Below are positions 1 to 8,693 of a stretch of 58,058 nucleotides of DNA, piece by piece. A program made the position numbers and the translations under genes. The DNA comes from Bacteroidota bacterium (GTDB taxonomy: Bacteria > Bacteroidota > Bacteroidia > AKYH767-A > OLB10). The notes under the pieces are model-generated. The model saw only the letters and a list, made by a program, of their open reading frames with translations. It was not told the origin of the DNA and made no database searches. The DNA lies in the NCBI GenBank assembly GCA_947447155.1, contig CANFIN010000007.1:1-58058 (forward strand), written 5' to 3'. Position 1 is the stretch's first letter; each line of letters opens with the position of its first letter.

Positions 1-1
1 C

Positions 2-358
2 GATCGAATTATTATCAGAACATTCTGGAAAGATAAGTCGATGATTGCCTTCTTGACAGTTATTATTAACGGGAATGAATTAGAGGCACATCATATTGGA
101 TTCGATTATAAATTGAACAAGCAGCTGTCTATCTATCAAAACATCCTATATCATTATATCGAGATTGCGATTGAACATCAATTGCAGAGTATTTCCTTCG
201 GAAGAACAGCATTAGAAATAAAATCAACAGTGGGTGCTTATCCGGTCGATTATAGGGCTTTCATTCGTTTTGAAAATAAGATGGTCAACTCATTACTCTA
301 CCATGTATTGCCTGAAAAGTCGGGCGACGATTGGATTCAGCGAAATCCTTTTAAATAA
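2..358 (+). CDS. C-terminal part of a GNAT-like acetyltransferase (5' truncated)
   Basis: The reading frame is open from the left edge (codons begin at base 2), so the gene starts outside the window and about 118 residues are visible. The segment around FGRTALEIKSTVGAYPV, followed by a short helix and a WIQRNPFK end, resembles the C-terminal half of Bacteroidota acetyltransferases of the GNAT/FemAB-like type. In that family the FGRTALEIKS strand-helix is conserved. The substrate cannot be told from this half. A start at the ATG at 41 is possible but unlikely, because the frame upstream is coding-like. The family call comes from recognition of the motif only. Confidence 0.6.
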   Translation, partial: DRIIIRTFWKDKSMIAFLTVIINGNELEAHHIGFDYKLNKQLSIYQNILYHYIEIAIEHQLQSISFGRTALEIKSTVGAYPVDYRAFIRFENKMVNSLLYHVLPEKSGDDWIQRNPFK

Positions 359-442
359 TCTATTCTAAGTTTTACCCCTTTTTACCTAATCTTCACCTAA
401 AATTTGAAGTTCTCAGCTGCAGATTGTAATAATTTGCATCAC

Positions 443-826
443 ATGAGGAAGCAATATTACATCGTTGTATTAATTATCGTCTTTTACCAGATGGTTGCTA
501 TAGGCACTGCAAATGCCGATAATATACCTTTTGTATTATCTTCATTAACTAAGGCAAATACGATTGGTCAATTCCCAATTACCTATCCTAATCCTTGTTC
601 AGAATCTTCTATTCTTTATATAAAATCAGATGTGGTAAGTCACTTGAAAGTGGATTTGTTTGATAGTAGAGGTAAGTTAGTTTCTGAGATTTTTAATGAT
701 AATACACAAGAGGGTGTCATTTATCAATTTGAAGTAAGTGCCAAAAATTTAGAAGACGGATTATATTACTTTAATATCCGTTCAGGAAATGAAAATATTC
801 GCAAGACCCTCGAGGTTAAGCGATAA
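443..826 (+). CDS. Small secreted protein consisting mainly of a T9SS type A sorting domain
   Basis: The ATG at 443 gives a 127-aa product with an N-terminal signal peptide (MRKQYYIVVLIIVFYQ). A TTG at 404 would add 13 residues that fit a signal peptide poorly. The last 80 or so residues have the layout of a type IX secretion C-terminal domain: YPNPC near the start, a central LKVDLFDSRGKLV strand, then LEDGLYYFNIRSG and a basic end. Such domains normally sit at the end of large cargo proteins. Here almost nothing precedes it, only about 30 residues after the signal peptide. It may be a stand-alone surface protein or the remnant of a longer gene. It is followed by a hairpin at 857-875. Confidence 0.7.
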   Translation: MRKQYYIVVLIIVFYQMVAIGTANADNIPFVLSSLTKANTIGQFPITYPNPCSESSILYIKSDVVSHLKVDLFDSRGKLVSEIFNDNTQEGVIYQFEVSAKNLEDGLYYFNIRSGNENIRKTLEVKR

Positions 827-856
827 AGAGGTGTTTTTATGGTTTGATTGAGCATT

Positions 857-875
857 CGCGGTCTTTATGGCCGCG
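857..875 (+). terminator. Probable intrinsic terminator after the small T9SS protein
   Basis: Arms CGCGG (857-861) and CCGCG (871-875) enclose a short loop and are followed by TTTGCATTTT. The GC-rich stem stands out in AT-rich surroundings. The T-tract is imperfect. Confidence 0.5.
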
Positions 876-940
876 TTTGCATTTTAGGGTGGTTTATGAA
901 AGTTGGTGTAAGTGTATTAACTTAGCCTTCGCAATTATTC

Positions 941-2218
941 ATGAATCCTACAGAGCATAAAACATACTTTAAAAATTTTACCCGTTTGTTTTCGGGGAAT
1001 TTATTAGGTCAGTTGCTTCCTTTTATTTTTGCTCCGATTGTAGCACGTATTTACGCTCCTGCTGATATGGCAGTACAAGAGAATTTCCTGACCTTAGTTT
1101 CATTAATAGGCATTGTTGCTATGGGGCGTTTTGAAATTGCAGTAGTGCTTGAAAAAAATGAAGATCGCTTAAAAGTATTGCTAAAACTGTGTGCATTAGT
1201 GTTAGCTGGATTTGTGTTGTTCTCAACATTGTTCAGTGTTTTTCCATCGTGGATAGTTCAGTTTTTTAAGTCGGAAGAAATAATATTTCACCTTCGATTT
1301 TTACCATTATCAATTGTTGCTTTCGGACTCTTGAATTTATTAACGCAATGGTTATTGCATCAGGGTAAGTTTTCTTCGATTTCTGCTTCAAGGATTATTC
1401 AATCGTTTATTCAAAATGCTGGTTATGCATTCTTCGGATATATTGGTTTTGGCGTGAAAGGGATGTTGTTCGCCTGGATTGCGGGTGCGATACTTCCAGT
1501 TATTGTTTTAGGCATTCCTATGCTTCGTACAATTTTATCTGATGGATGGCCTAAAGCTGAAATTAAAGAAATGGCCGTTCATCATAAGGATTTTCCAATG
1601 GTGAATTCGTTACACGCTTTTACAGATATTTTGGCAACTCAGTTTTTGTTGTTCGGAATTATTAGTCATCAGTATGGTGTAACGGCATTGGGATTGTTTG
1701 CGCTGACCAACCGTTATTTAAAAGCACCTTTAGTTTTAATCAGTGGAGCACTTTCTCAGCTTTATTATAGTGAAGCAAGTGGATTCATTCATCAATCTAG
1801 ATCGGTAAAACCAATTTATATTCGAACATTGAAAATGATGTTAATGGTTTTATTGCCATTTGCTTTAGTGATATTTTTCTTTGGGGAAGATTTATTTACT
1901 TGGTATTTAGGTCCTAAATGGAAGGATGCAGGCACTATTACTGTTTATTTTATTCCTCTTCTCGTTACCAATTTTATTTGCTCATGTGTTTCTACTACAC
2001 CCGTTTTGATGAAGCAACAAAAAACGGCTTATGTTTTTAGTATTGTCGGTTATGCATTAGGGCTAGGTGTGTTGTTTATTTCTTCAGTTTATAAAGTAGA
2101 GTTTAAGTCAGCCTTATTAATTTATTCACTCGGAATGAGTTTATTCTATATTGTTTTGTCATCCTGGTATTTCCAGCTGATTAGTAAATTTGAAAATCAA
2201 GTTATATCAGCTAAATAA
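941..2218 (+). CDS. Wzx-like oligosaccharide flippase (polysaccharide biosynthesis protein)
   Basis: This 425-aa, very hydrophobic protein with about 12 membrane segments belongs to the Polysacc_synt/MATE-like (MOP) superfamily. The N-terminus (NLLGQLLPFIFAPIVARIYAP) is the first-helix pattern of Wzx-type flippases. They move undecaprenyl-linked oligosaccharide repeat units across the inner membrane. Its stop codon overlaps the ATG of the next glycosyltransferase by one base, so the genes are translationally coupled. A weak -7 element (TAACTTAG, 918-925) lies 15 bases upstream. The polysaccharide moved (O-antigen, capsule or exopolysaccharide) cannot be determined. Confidence 0.85.
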   Translation: MNPTEHKTYFKNFTRLFSGNLLGQLLPFIFAPIVARIYAPADMAVQENFLTLVSLIGIVAMGRFEIAVVLEKNEDRLKVLLKLCALVLAGFVLFSTLFSVFPSWIVQFFKSEEIIFHLRFLPLSIVAFGLLNLLTQWLLHQGKFSSISASRIIQSFIQNAGYAFFGYIGFGVKGMLFAWIAGAILPVIVLGIPMLRTILSDGWPKAEIKEMAVHHKDFPMVNSLHAFTDILATQFLLFGIISHQYGVTALGLFALTNRYLKAPLVLISGALSQLYYSEASGFIHQSRSVKPIYIRTLKMMLMVLLPFALVIFFFGEDLFTWYLGPKWKDAGTITVYFIPLLVTNFICSCVSTTPVLMKQQKTAYVFSIVGYALGLGVLFISSVYKVEFKSALLIYSLGMSLFYIVLSSWYFQLISKFENQVISAK

Positions 2219-3432
2219 TGAAAAAGCATCTAGTACTAATCACTACTTGGTTTCCTCCTGTTAATGGAGTTGCTGTGAATCGCATGGAAGCCTTTGTGAA
2301 GTATTTTGATAAGGATAGGTTTGATGTTTCAGTAATTACATTGAAAAAAGATAATGCGGCAAAATCAGAAGAAAGAATTGATGGTGCAAACATTTACCGA
2401 TTAACCAATCAAACATTTTTCAAATTAGCAGAATTTAATAAAGGGCATTCGAGATTGATGCATTACTGCAAGGTGTTGTGGAATTATTTTGTTCGATACT
2501 TAGCTAAAAACCCTTTGCAAAATTGGATGAATGCTGTCAATCAGAAATTGAATGATCTTGATAATAGTAATAGCATTGATATTATTATTACATCTTCTTC
2601 TCCAACTGAAAGTCATATTACTGCCTTCAAGTTTCTTGATTCTCATCCTAAGGTAAAATGGATTGCCGATTGTCGCGATGAATTATCACTGAATCCGCAT
2701 CAGGATGTTGCAGCTAAAAAAATGAATGAATCAGTTGAGGAGTTTATAAATAAACGTGCTAGTATACTCACCACCGTTAGTGAGCCAATTGCCAACGATT
2801 TTTCCCGACTTTGTCCTGAGGTGCAGGTGCGTGAGATTCGTAATGGACATAATCTAACTTTGCCGGCTGTTTCCGAATATCATTTTAATGCGGTGTTTAC
2901 AATTGTTTATGCAGGTACGTTTTACGGATTACGTAAGCCTCATAATTTCTTTAAAGCATTAACCCAGTTTATTAATACCGATGAAAATACGCGTAAGGTA
3001 CATGTGAAATTTATTGGAACTCCACGTAATTTTGAAATACCTACACATAGTAAAATTTCAGTTGAATTCATTGAGCAATGTACATATCGTGAGGCATGCG
3101 AATATCAGCTTAATGCAGATGCTAATCTTTTAATCTTACCAAAGCTCGAAGCAAAAGGAGTTTATTCTGGCAAGTTGTTCGATTATCTCGCTTGTTGTAA
3201 ACCGATTATTGCAGTGGTAGATCCTACTGATGTCGCAGGTCAATTAATCCGTGATTGCAACGCTGGTTATATTGCAGACTTCGATAATATCAACGAAATT
3301 GAAACAGCCATTTATGCTGCTTATCAAGATTGGAATACAAAAACAATTTTAAATTGTGATAGAGTTAAAATTGAGAAATTACATCGTAGATATCAAATTG
3401 AAAAACTAAATCATTTAATCGATTCACTTTAA
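2218..3432 (+). CDS. Family 4-type glycosyltransferase
   Basis: This 404-aa cytoplasmic protein has a GT-B layout. The N-terminal acceptor domain starts with LITTWFPPVNGVAVNRM, a pattern seen in polysaccharide GT4 enzymes. The C-terminal donor domain begins near residue 230 with VYAGTFYGLRKP and includes SGKLFDYLACCKPII near 320. It probably adds a sugar to a lipid-linked repeat unit at the inner face of the inner membrane. Its ATG shares one base with the flippase stop codon, and the next GT starts one base after its stop. Donor and acceptor sugars are unknown. Confidence 0.85.
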   Translation: MKKHLVLITTWFPPVNGVAVNRMEAFVKYFDKDRFDVSVITLKKDNAAKSEERIDGANIYRLTNQTFFKLAEFNKGHSRLMHYCKVLWNYFVRYLAKNPLQNWMNAVNQKLNDLDNSNSIDIIITSSSPTESHITAFKFLDSHPKVKWIADCRDELSLNPHQDVAAKKMNESVEEFINKRASILTTVSEPIANDFSRLCPEVQVREIRNGHNLTLPAVSEYHFNAVFTIVYAGTFYGLRKPHNFFKALTQFINTDENTRKVHVKFIGTPRNFEIPTHSKISVEFIEQCTYREACEYQLNADANLLILPKLEAKGVYSGKLFDYLACCKPIIAVVDPTDVAGQLIRDCNAGYIADFDNINEIETAIYAAYQDWNTKTILNCDRVKIEKLHRRYQIEKLNHLIDSL

Positions 3433-3433
3433 T

Positions 3434-4453
3434 ATGAAAGTACTTCAAGTAGGTTCTAATTCGATTCATGTGAAGTTGTTTGTAAAAGCAATGACCGATC
3501 ATGGAATAAATTGTTATTTGTTAAGTGAAGAACCAATCGATGGATTCGCTTCGGTTCTGTTTTCATTCAGAAGCAGTAATCCGCTGCAATGGATATTGAA
3601 TTATAAAAAACTACTTGCTTATTTAAAAACAAATCGCCCTGATATCGTTCATATACACCAAGTCAACCGACTCGCAGTATTTGTTGTTCGTGCTTGCAAA
3701 AATTTGAATATTAAAGTTGTTATTACAGCTTGGGGAAGTGATGTTTTATTAGTACCAAAGCGAAATGCGTTTAATAAATATTTAGTGAGCTATGCATTAA
3801 AAAATTCAAATGTAATTACTGCCGATGCCGATTTAATGATTCTAGCTATAAAAGATTTAATCCATCCTTTTAAAAAGGAAATTCATTCTATTCAATATGG
3901 AATTGATCCAGTAATTCCTGCGAGTTTGAAAGAAGATATTATTTTCTCTAATCGCTTGCATAAATCTTTATATCAAATCGATAAAATCATAAACGACTTT
4001 GTTGGTTTTTATAAACAGTATCCTGATTGGAAATTAGTAATTGGTGGAGTAGGGGAGCAAACAGAAATTTTAAAAGAGCAAGTTAAAAAAAGTGAATTAA
4101 ACAATTCTGTTGAGTTTGTTGGTTGGCTTACTGCTGAACAAAACGCGCATTGGTATTCGCTCGCAAAAATTTATGTAAGCATTCCTGAAAGCGATGGTAT
4201 GTCGGTGAGTGTGCTCGAAGCGCTAAGTGCAGAATGCATACCTGTTTGCTCAGACATATCCGTTACAAATTCTTGGATGAAAGATGGCGTGAATGGAGTT
4301 ATTAGAAAAGAAAAGAAAAATCCTTTTGAAGAAGCATTAACAATTAACCTTGAAAATTGTATAAAACAAAACAGGGAATGGGTGTCTTCGTTTGCTTATC
4401 GAAGTGCTACCATTCCCCGCTTTATTGCTATTTATAAAAAGCTCGTTTCTTAA
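3434..4453 (+). CDS. Family 4 glycosyltransferase
   Basis: This 339-aa GT-B enzyme begins with MKVLQVGSNSIHVKLF, has HIHQVNRLAV and WGSDVL in the N-terminal domain, and a donor-binding motif PESDGMSVSVLEAL near residue 255, corresponding to the E-x-E signature of GT4. It is the third gene of the flippase-GT-GT operon and presumably acts on the same repeat unit. Its 3' end overlaps by 4 bases the stop region of the convergent DUF4139 gene, so no room remains for a separate terminator between them. Confidence 0.87.
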   Translation: MKVLQVGSNSIHVKLFVKAMTDHGINCYLLSEEPIDGFASVLFSFRSSNPLQWILNYKKLLAYLKTNRPDIVHIHQVNRLAVFVVRACKNLNIKVVITAWGSDVLLVPKRNAFNKYLVSYALKNSNVITADADLMILAIKDLIHPFKKEIHSIQYGIDPVIPASLKEDIIFSNRLHKSLYQIDKIINDFVGFYKQYPDWKLVIGGVGEQTEILKEQVKKSELNNSVEFVGWLTAEQNAHWYSLAKIYVSIPESDGMSVSVLEALSAECIPVCSDISVTNSWMKDGVNGVIRKEKKNPFEEALTINLENCIKQNREWVSSFAYRSATIPRFIAIYKKLVS

Positions 4454-6066
4454 AGTCCGCTAACTACTTTGTCTTTCGGATACTTTACAGAGAAATTAAA
4501 TTTCTTCGTTACACTTTCTCCTGGTTGCAGACTTATTTTCCAGGTGACTAATCCAGTTGAAGTGTTTAATTCACCTTGCGATAATTCAAGTACATTAATA
4601 ATAATATCCTTCTCTTGACTGATTGGAAGTTGTTCTTCTACAATAACAGTTACAGCTTCTTTTTTTGTATTCTTAACTGTGATATCATACATACATTTCT
4701 TCTCCTTGTTTGATCCTAACAAACTGCTTCCATTAACCTCATTCACTTTTGTGCGTTTAACAGCAATGCGTTCGTCTTTTCCAAGCGAAATATGCATTGT
4801 GTCATTCACAGTAGTATTTTGAATGGTACAAACACCTACATAAGCTCCATCAAAGTAAACAGTTCCCTCTGCATCTAGTAAATTTAAATTCTCCCAGTTC
4901 GGAATATGTCCCATTAAAAAAGCATCCGTATTTAATTTAGGTGCGCAGGCATATTCGTAATAGGCATTGGCATTCGTGCGATTGATTTCAATCTGCGTCT
5001 CTAAATTTCCACTCTTCAACGTATATTTATTTTGAATGATATATTCATTGCTCAATTGGTTTTCCATCATCTGCGAATTTTCCCAGGCCATTGTTGCGTA
5101 AGTTCCATTGTCTGCCCCATCTATTTTCATAGCGGGAGCAGCAGACATCATTACTTTTTTCTCAGCTTTATCTCTAAAATAAATCTGCTGAAAATTTAAA
5201 TACCAAGGATATAATATTGGCTTCTGAGCGCCATCAGTAGGATTGCCAGTGTTTAAGGTAAGATTGGCATTGGTCCAGTCTTCACCAGTACTTTGGTATA
5301 CCTTCGCTTTCAAAATAAACTCTATAGGATTATTGATATTCTTTACGCGTACATCGTAGATAGGTGTCCAGCTTACATTGCTGTTTATTAAATAAGAAAA
5401 ATCGAATGTAGCGTCAGATTTTATTTTTGCATCAACGGTTACTACAATGTTTCCTGCAGGCTGATTTTGTTTGTTGTTTATTACGCTTAGTTGCTGATTT
5501 ATTTTGTTAATCTGCTCTTGCGTTTTTTGTTCTTTCAACCCTAAGTCAATTAGGTCATCTTTTAAGGTGTTTATTTTCTTCACATAATAATCTACAATCG
5601 CAATTAAATCATTTGCTACAACACCATTATTATTCCCTCCAATCGATTTATTCGCTTGCAGTACTGCAATTCCTTCGTTCGTCGAAGCAGTTTTATTTTG
5701 GATATAACGCAACTTGATGTTTAATGAATCTCTTTCAACTTCAAGCTTGGTGATCTCTGGCGATTTTTTCTGATCCTTTAAATAATTCTGCTGGAAATTA
5801 ACGCCAATAATGGTAGCATCTCCCATACCTTTTACCGTAATACTATTCGGATTAATATAAGGTGATAAACCATCAAAAACGACTTCATTTAAACCTGGAT
5901 TTAAAGTGGTTTTTACAGTACGATTTACAAAGGCGCCGTTCTGATAGATTCTCACTTTTTCAATTTCAGAATTAGCTAAACGAATACTATTTTGTGCGTT
6001 TAATTGAGCTCCACTGCAAAGGAGAAAAAGGGTAATAAGCGCAGTTTTAAAGGTTGATTTTTTCAT
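4450..6066 (-). CDS. DUF4139 (mucoidy inhibitor MuiA-like) secreted protein
   Basis: The 538-aa protein has a signal peptide (ALITLFLLCSGAQLNAQ). Next comes a DUF4140-type N-terminal domain (about 30-130), a coiled-coil stretch of repeated Lys/Gln/Asn residues (about 90-200), and a DUF4139 beta-rich domain. That domain contains SYLINSNVSWTPIYDVRV and STGEDWTNANLTLNTGNP. These are the hallmarks of the MuiA family, named for inhibition of mucoid growth; the biochemical role is unknown. It lies between two polysaccharide-related blocks, which is suggestive only. A strong promoter at 6074-6107 would give a leader of only a few bases. Confidence 0.85.
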   Translation of the reverse strand: MKKSTFKTALITLFLLCSGAQLNAQNSIRLANSEIEKVRIYQNGAFVNRTVKTTLNPGLNEVVFDGLSPYINPNSITVKGMGDATIIGVNFQQNYLKDQKKSPEITKLEVERDSLNIKLRYIQNKTASTNEGIAVLQANKSIGGNNNGVVANDLIAIVDYYVKKINTLKDDLIDLGLKEQKTQEQINKINQQLSVINNKQNQPAGNIVVTVDAKIKSDATFDFSYLINSNVSWTPIYDVRVKNINNPIEFILKAKVYQSTGEDWTNANLTLNTGNPTDGAQKPILYPWYLNFQQIYFRDKAEKKVMMSAAPAMKIDGADNGTYATMAWENSQMMENQLSNEYIIQNKYTLKSGNLETQIEINRTNANAYYEYACAPKLNTDAFLMGHIPNWENLNLLDAEGTVYFDGAYVGVCTIQNTTVNDTMHISLGKDERIAVKRTKVNEVNGSSLLGSNKEKKCMYDITVKNTKKEAVTVIVEEQLPISQEKDIIINVLELSQGELNTSTGLVTWKISLQPGESVTKKFNFSVKYPKDKVVSGL

Positions 6067-6073
6067 AATATTT

Positions 6074-6107
6074 CAAATATAATTTTTATTGGTTAATGAA
6101 GCTCAAA
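6074..6107 (-). promoter_or_regulatory. Bacteroidota promoter for the MuiA-like gene
   Basis: On the minus strand, TTTG (6107-6104) is separated by 22 bases from TATATTTG (6081-6074), an exact match to TTTG-N(17-23)-TAnnTTTG. The predicted start of transcription falls about 3 bases before the ATG at 6066. Confidence 0.65.
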
Positions 6108-6124
6108 GAGTTTAAATTTAAATG

Positions 6125-6132
6125 TAATTTTG
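6125..6132 (+). promoter_or_regulatory. -7 element of the recF promoter
   Basis: TAATTTTG matches TAnnTTTG exactly and ends 5 bases before the ATG at 6138, predicting an essentially leaderless mRNA. No TTG was found at the usual distance upstream, so the -33 half is weak. Confidence 0.5.
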
Positions 6133-6137
6133 TAGAG

Positions 6138-7274
6138 ATGTATTTAAAGAGATTAACGATATTTTCTTTTAAAAATTATAAGGAAGCTGAATTTGAGTTC
6201 GATCAAGGGGCTAATGCGCTTACAGGTCCTAATGGTTCGGGTAAAACAAATGTGCTAGATGCAATTCATTATTTAGGTCTTTGTAAGAGTTATTTTCATT
6301 CTACTGATAGTATCAATATGATGCATGGTAGTAATTTTTTTTCAATCGGTGGAAAATTCTTTTTGAAGGATAATGATTTTGCCGATGAGGTTTTTGTGGG
6401 TATGAAGTCGGGAAGCAAAAAGGTAGTTAAGCGTAATCATAAAGAATATCAAAAGTTAAGCGAACATATCGGCTTGTTGCCAGTGGTTATGGTAGCTCCT
6501 GTCGACCAGATTTTAATAACTGGCTCTGGTGAGGAACGCAGAAGATTAATGGATAGCATTATTAGTCAGTATAACCATCATTATCTTGACATGCTGGTTA
6601 CTTATAATCGGATTTTACAACAGCGCAATTCATTGTTGAAAAGTACGCCTAAGGGAATGATGCCTGATGATTCATTGTTGCAAATTATCAATGAGCAATT
6701 ATCGAATGCTGGTACCCAGATTTTTTATATGCGTAAAGAATTTATCGATCGATTTATTCCGATTTTTAATAAGTATTATTCTTTTCTTACAGATGATAAA
6801 GAGCATGTTGGTTTGGAATATGTTTCGAAGTTATCAGAGGAGTCGCAATTGGATTTATTAAAAAATAGTATCTATAAAGATCTTGCACTTCAATATACTT
6901 CAGTTGGTATTCATCGAGATGATCTGGAACTATTACTGAATAAATATCCAGTTCGAAAAATAGGATCTCAAGGTCAACAGAAGTCATTTGTATTGGCTAT
7001 TAAACTCGCACAATTTGAATTGATAAGCGAATTCAGTGGAGTAAAGCCTTTGTTACTGTTGGATGATATTTTTGATAAGCTAGATACACATCGTATTACT
7101 CGGTTAATGGAACTTGTAAGCAACGATACTTTTGGTCAGATTTTTATTACTGATACAACGGATACGCATATCCGTGATGTATTTGATAAAATTAAAGTCC
7201 CATTAAAAATATTCAATTGCTCAAAGCCCGACTTGCCGATTGGTGAGGCTGATGGAGTAGAGAGCTTAAATTAA
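6138..7274 (+). CDS. recF: DNA replication/repair protein RecF
   Basis: RecF is an SMC-like ATPase that loads RecA with RecO and RecR at gapped DNA. The ATG at 6138 gives 378 aa starting MYLKRLTIFSFKNYKEAEFEF, the expected RecF N-terminus. An upstream in-frame ATG at 6096 would add 14 residues not typical of the family and would run through the -7 element. The Walker A motif is GPNGSGKTN near residue 30, the ABC signature region is GSQGQQKSFVLAIKL, and Walker B is PLLLLDDIFDKLD. The usual dnaN-recF-gyrB context is absent; it stands divergent from the MuiA-like gene. Confidence 0.95.
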   Translation: MYLKRLTIFSFKNYKEAEFEFDQGANALTGPNGSGKTNVLDAIHYLGLCKSYFHSTDSINMMHGSNFFSIGGKFFLKDNDFADEVFVGMKSGSKKVVKRNHKEYQKLSEHIGLLPVVMVAPVDQILITGSGEERRRLMDSIISQYNHHYLDMLVTYNRILQQRNSLLKSTPKGMMPDDSLLQIINEQLSNAGTQIFYMRKEFIDRFIPIFNKYYSFLTDDKEHVGLEYVSKLSEESQLDLLKNSIYKDLALQYTSVGIHRDDLELLLNKYPVRKIGSQGQQKSFVLAIKLAQFELISEFSGVKPLLLLDDIFDKLDTHRITRLMELVSNDTFGQIFITDTTDTHIRDVFDKIKVPLKIFNCSKPDLPIGEADGVESLN

Positions 7275-7277
7275 ACA

Positions 7278-8690
7278 CTACTTTCCTGATCCTTGAATTA
7301 TGATTTTAAGAGTATAAAATAATATCTTAAAATCAAGTGCCAGCGACATGTTTTCAATGTATATGATATCGAATTTTAATCGCTGAATCATTTGCTGTAC
7401 ATTTTCAGCATAGCCATATTTAACTTGGCCCCATGAAGTAATACCTGGACGCACTTTATGCAAATGACGATAATGAGGTGCTTCTTTCATAATTTGATCA
7501 ATGAAATGTTGTCGCTCTGGTCGTGGGCCTACTAATGACATGTCGCCAATGAGTACATTATAAAATTGAGGGATTTCATCTAATCGAATTTTACGCATGA
7601 ACCTACCAAACTTAGTGATGCGTGAATCTGTAGCGCTTGATAACATTGGACCGCCTTTCTCAGCATCGATGTACATCGATCTGAACTTATAAATAATAAA
7701 CGGATTGCCATGTAAGCCTATTCTTTCTTGCGCAAAAAATATTGGACCTTTGGAAGTGAATTTTACAATCAATCCTGTAATAAAATAGAGCGGTGATAAA
7801 AGAATTAAAAAGAATAGAGATACAACTATATCAATAATTCGTTTTAAAGATTGTTGCCAAATAGGCATTAAACTAGGATTGATTATTATAAGAGGAGATC
7901 CAAAAATAGATGTCATCTTTACAGAACCCGATAAGATATCATACATATCTGGCATTATCTTAATGATGATGTCCTTATCTTCTAAATCGTTGATGATTCT
8001 GCCAATAAAATCATGTTCACTGGATTCAATTGCAATTAATACTTCTTCAATTTTATTGTCATCAATAATTTTTCCTACCTCTTCAATACCACCTAAGTGT
8101 GGCAGTTGCTCTTTAAAATATTTTCCATTAGTATTGTCAACATGAACAAATCCAATAAACTTATAACCTTGACTTAATATTTCTGATTCTAATTCATTAA
8201 ATAAGCTTACTGCTTTTTGAGAACTACCAATAATAATAGTGTTGAAACCAATCTTTCTCCTTTTTATTTTTCTTGAAGTAATTGTTGTAATTATAAACCG
8301 AACAGTAAAAGTTATTCCAAACTGTAATAAAAATAATGTAACAAATGAACTATAATAACTCTTGTAGGATATAATGGTGTCGTCAAGAAGTAAAATGAAA
8401 AAGATGAGTAAGCAGCCAATTAGTGAAATGATGAATGTTTGTCCGAACTCTTTTAATCTAGACTTACGATAAATGTCATTATATGTACCCATTAAAGCAT
8501 AAACAATCACCCATAAGATTGGAAGTAATGTAATGCCAATGAAAAAATTATCATCAGGTTGAAAAGGAACATAACCAAATAGTACTGATTCGATTTGTGC
8601 TTTTCTGTAGAAATAAAATATGCCCCACGCAATGGTAGCAGCTAATAAGTCTGCAATAATATATTTGACAACCTGTAATGTCTTATTCAT
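7278..8690 (-). CDS. Exopolysaccharide polyprenyl glycosylphosphotransferase (two-domain initiating sugar transferase)
   Basis: The 470-aa protein starts with four to five membrane helices (to about 145). A Rossmann-like CoA_binding_3 domain follows (about 150-265, IGFNTIIIGSSQKAVSLF). Then come another membrane helix (about 290) and the bacterial sugar transferase domain with KFRSMYIDAEKGG, MRKIRLDEIPQFYNVLIGDMSLVGPRPE (in two parts) and RPGITSWGQ. This family transfers a sugar-1-phosphate to undecaprenyl phosphate to start repeat-unit synthesis. It lies 3 bases downstream of a lipoprotein gene and forms a leftward operon with the oxidoreductase at 9565. A second, shorter sugar transferase is at 54527. 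Confidence 0.92.
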   Translation of the reverse strand: MNKTLQVVKYIIADLLAATIAWGIFYFYRKAQIESVLFGYVPFQPDDNFFIGITLLPILWVIVYALMGTYNDIYRKSRLKEFGQTFIISLIGCLLIFFILLLDDTIISYKSYYSSFVTLFLLQFGITFTVRFIITTITSRKIKRRKIGFNTIIIGSSQKAVSLFNELESEILSQGYKFIGFVHVDNTNGKYFKEQLPHLGGIEEVGKIIDDNKIEEVLIAIESSEHDFIGRIINDLEDKDIIIKIMPDMYDILSGSVKMTSIFGSPLIIINPSLMPIWQQSLKRIIDIVVSLFFLILLSPLYFITGLIVKFTSKGPIFFAQERIGLHGNPFIIYKFRSMYIDAEKGGPMLSSATDSRITKFGRFMRKIRLDEIPQFYNVLIGDMSLVGPRPERQHFIDQIMKEAPHYRHLHKVRPGITSWGQVKYGYAENVQQMIQRLKFDIIYIENMSLALDFKILFYTLKIIIQGSGK

Positions 8691-8693
8691 CTA

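Noticed and set aside
404-442. TTG start extending the small T9SS protein
   Set aside because: The ATG at 443 begins directly with a signal peptide; the extra 13 residues are polar and would spoil it.
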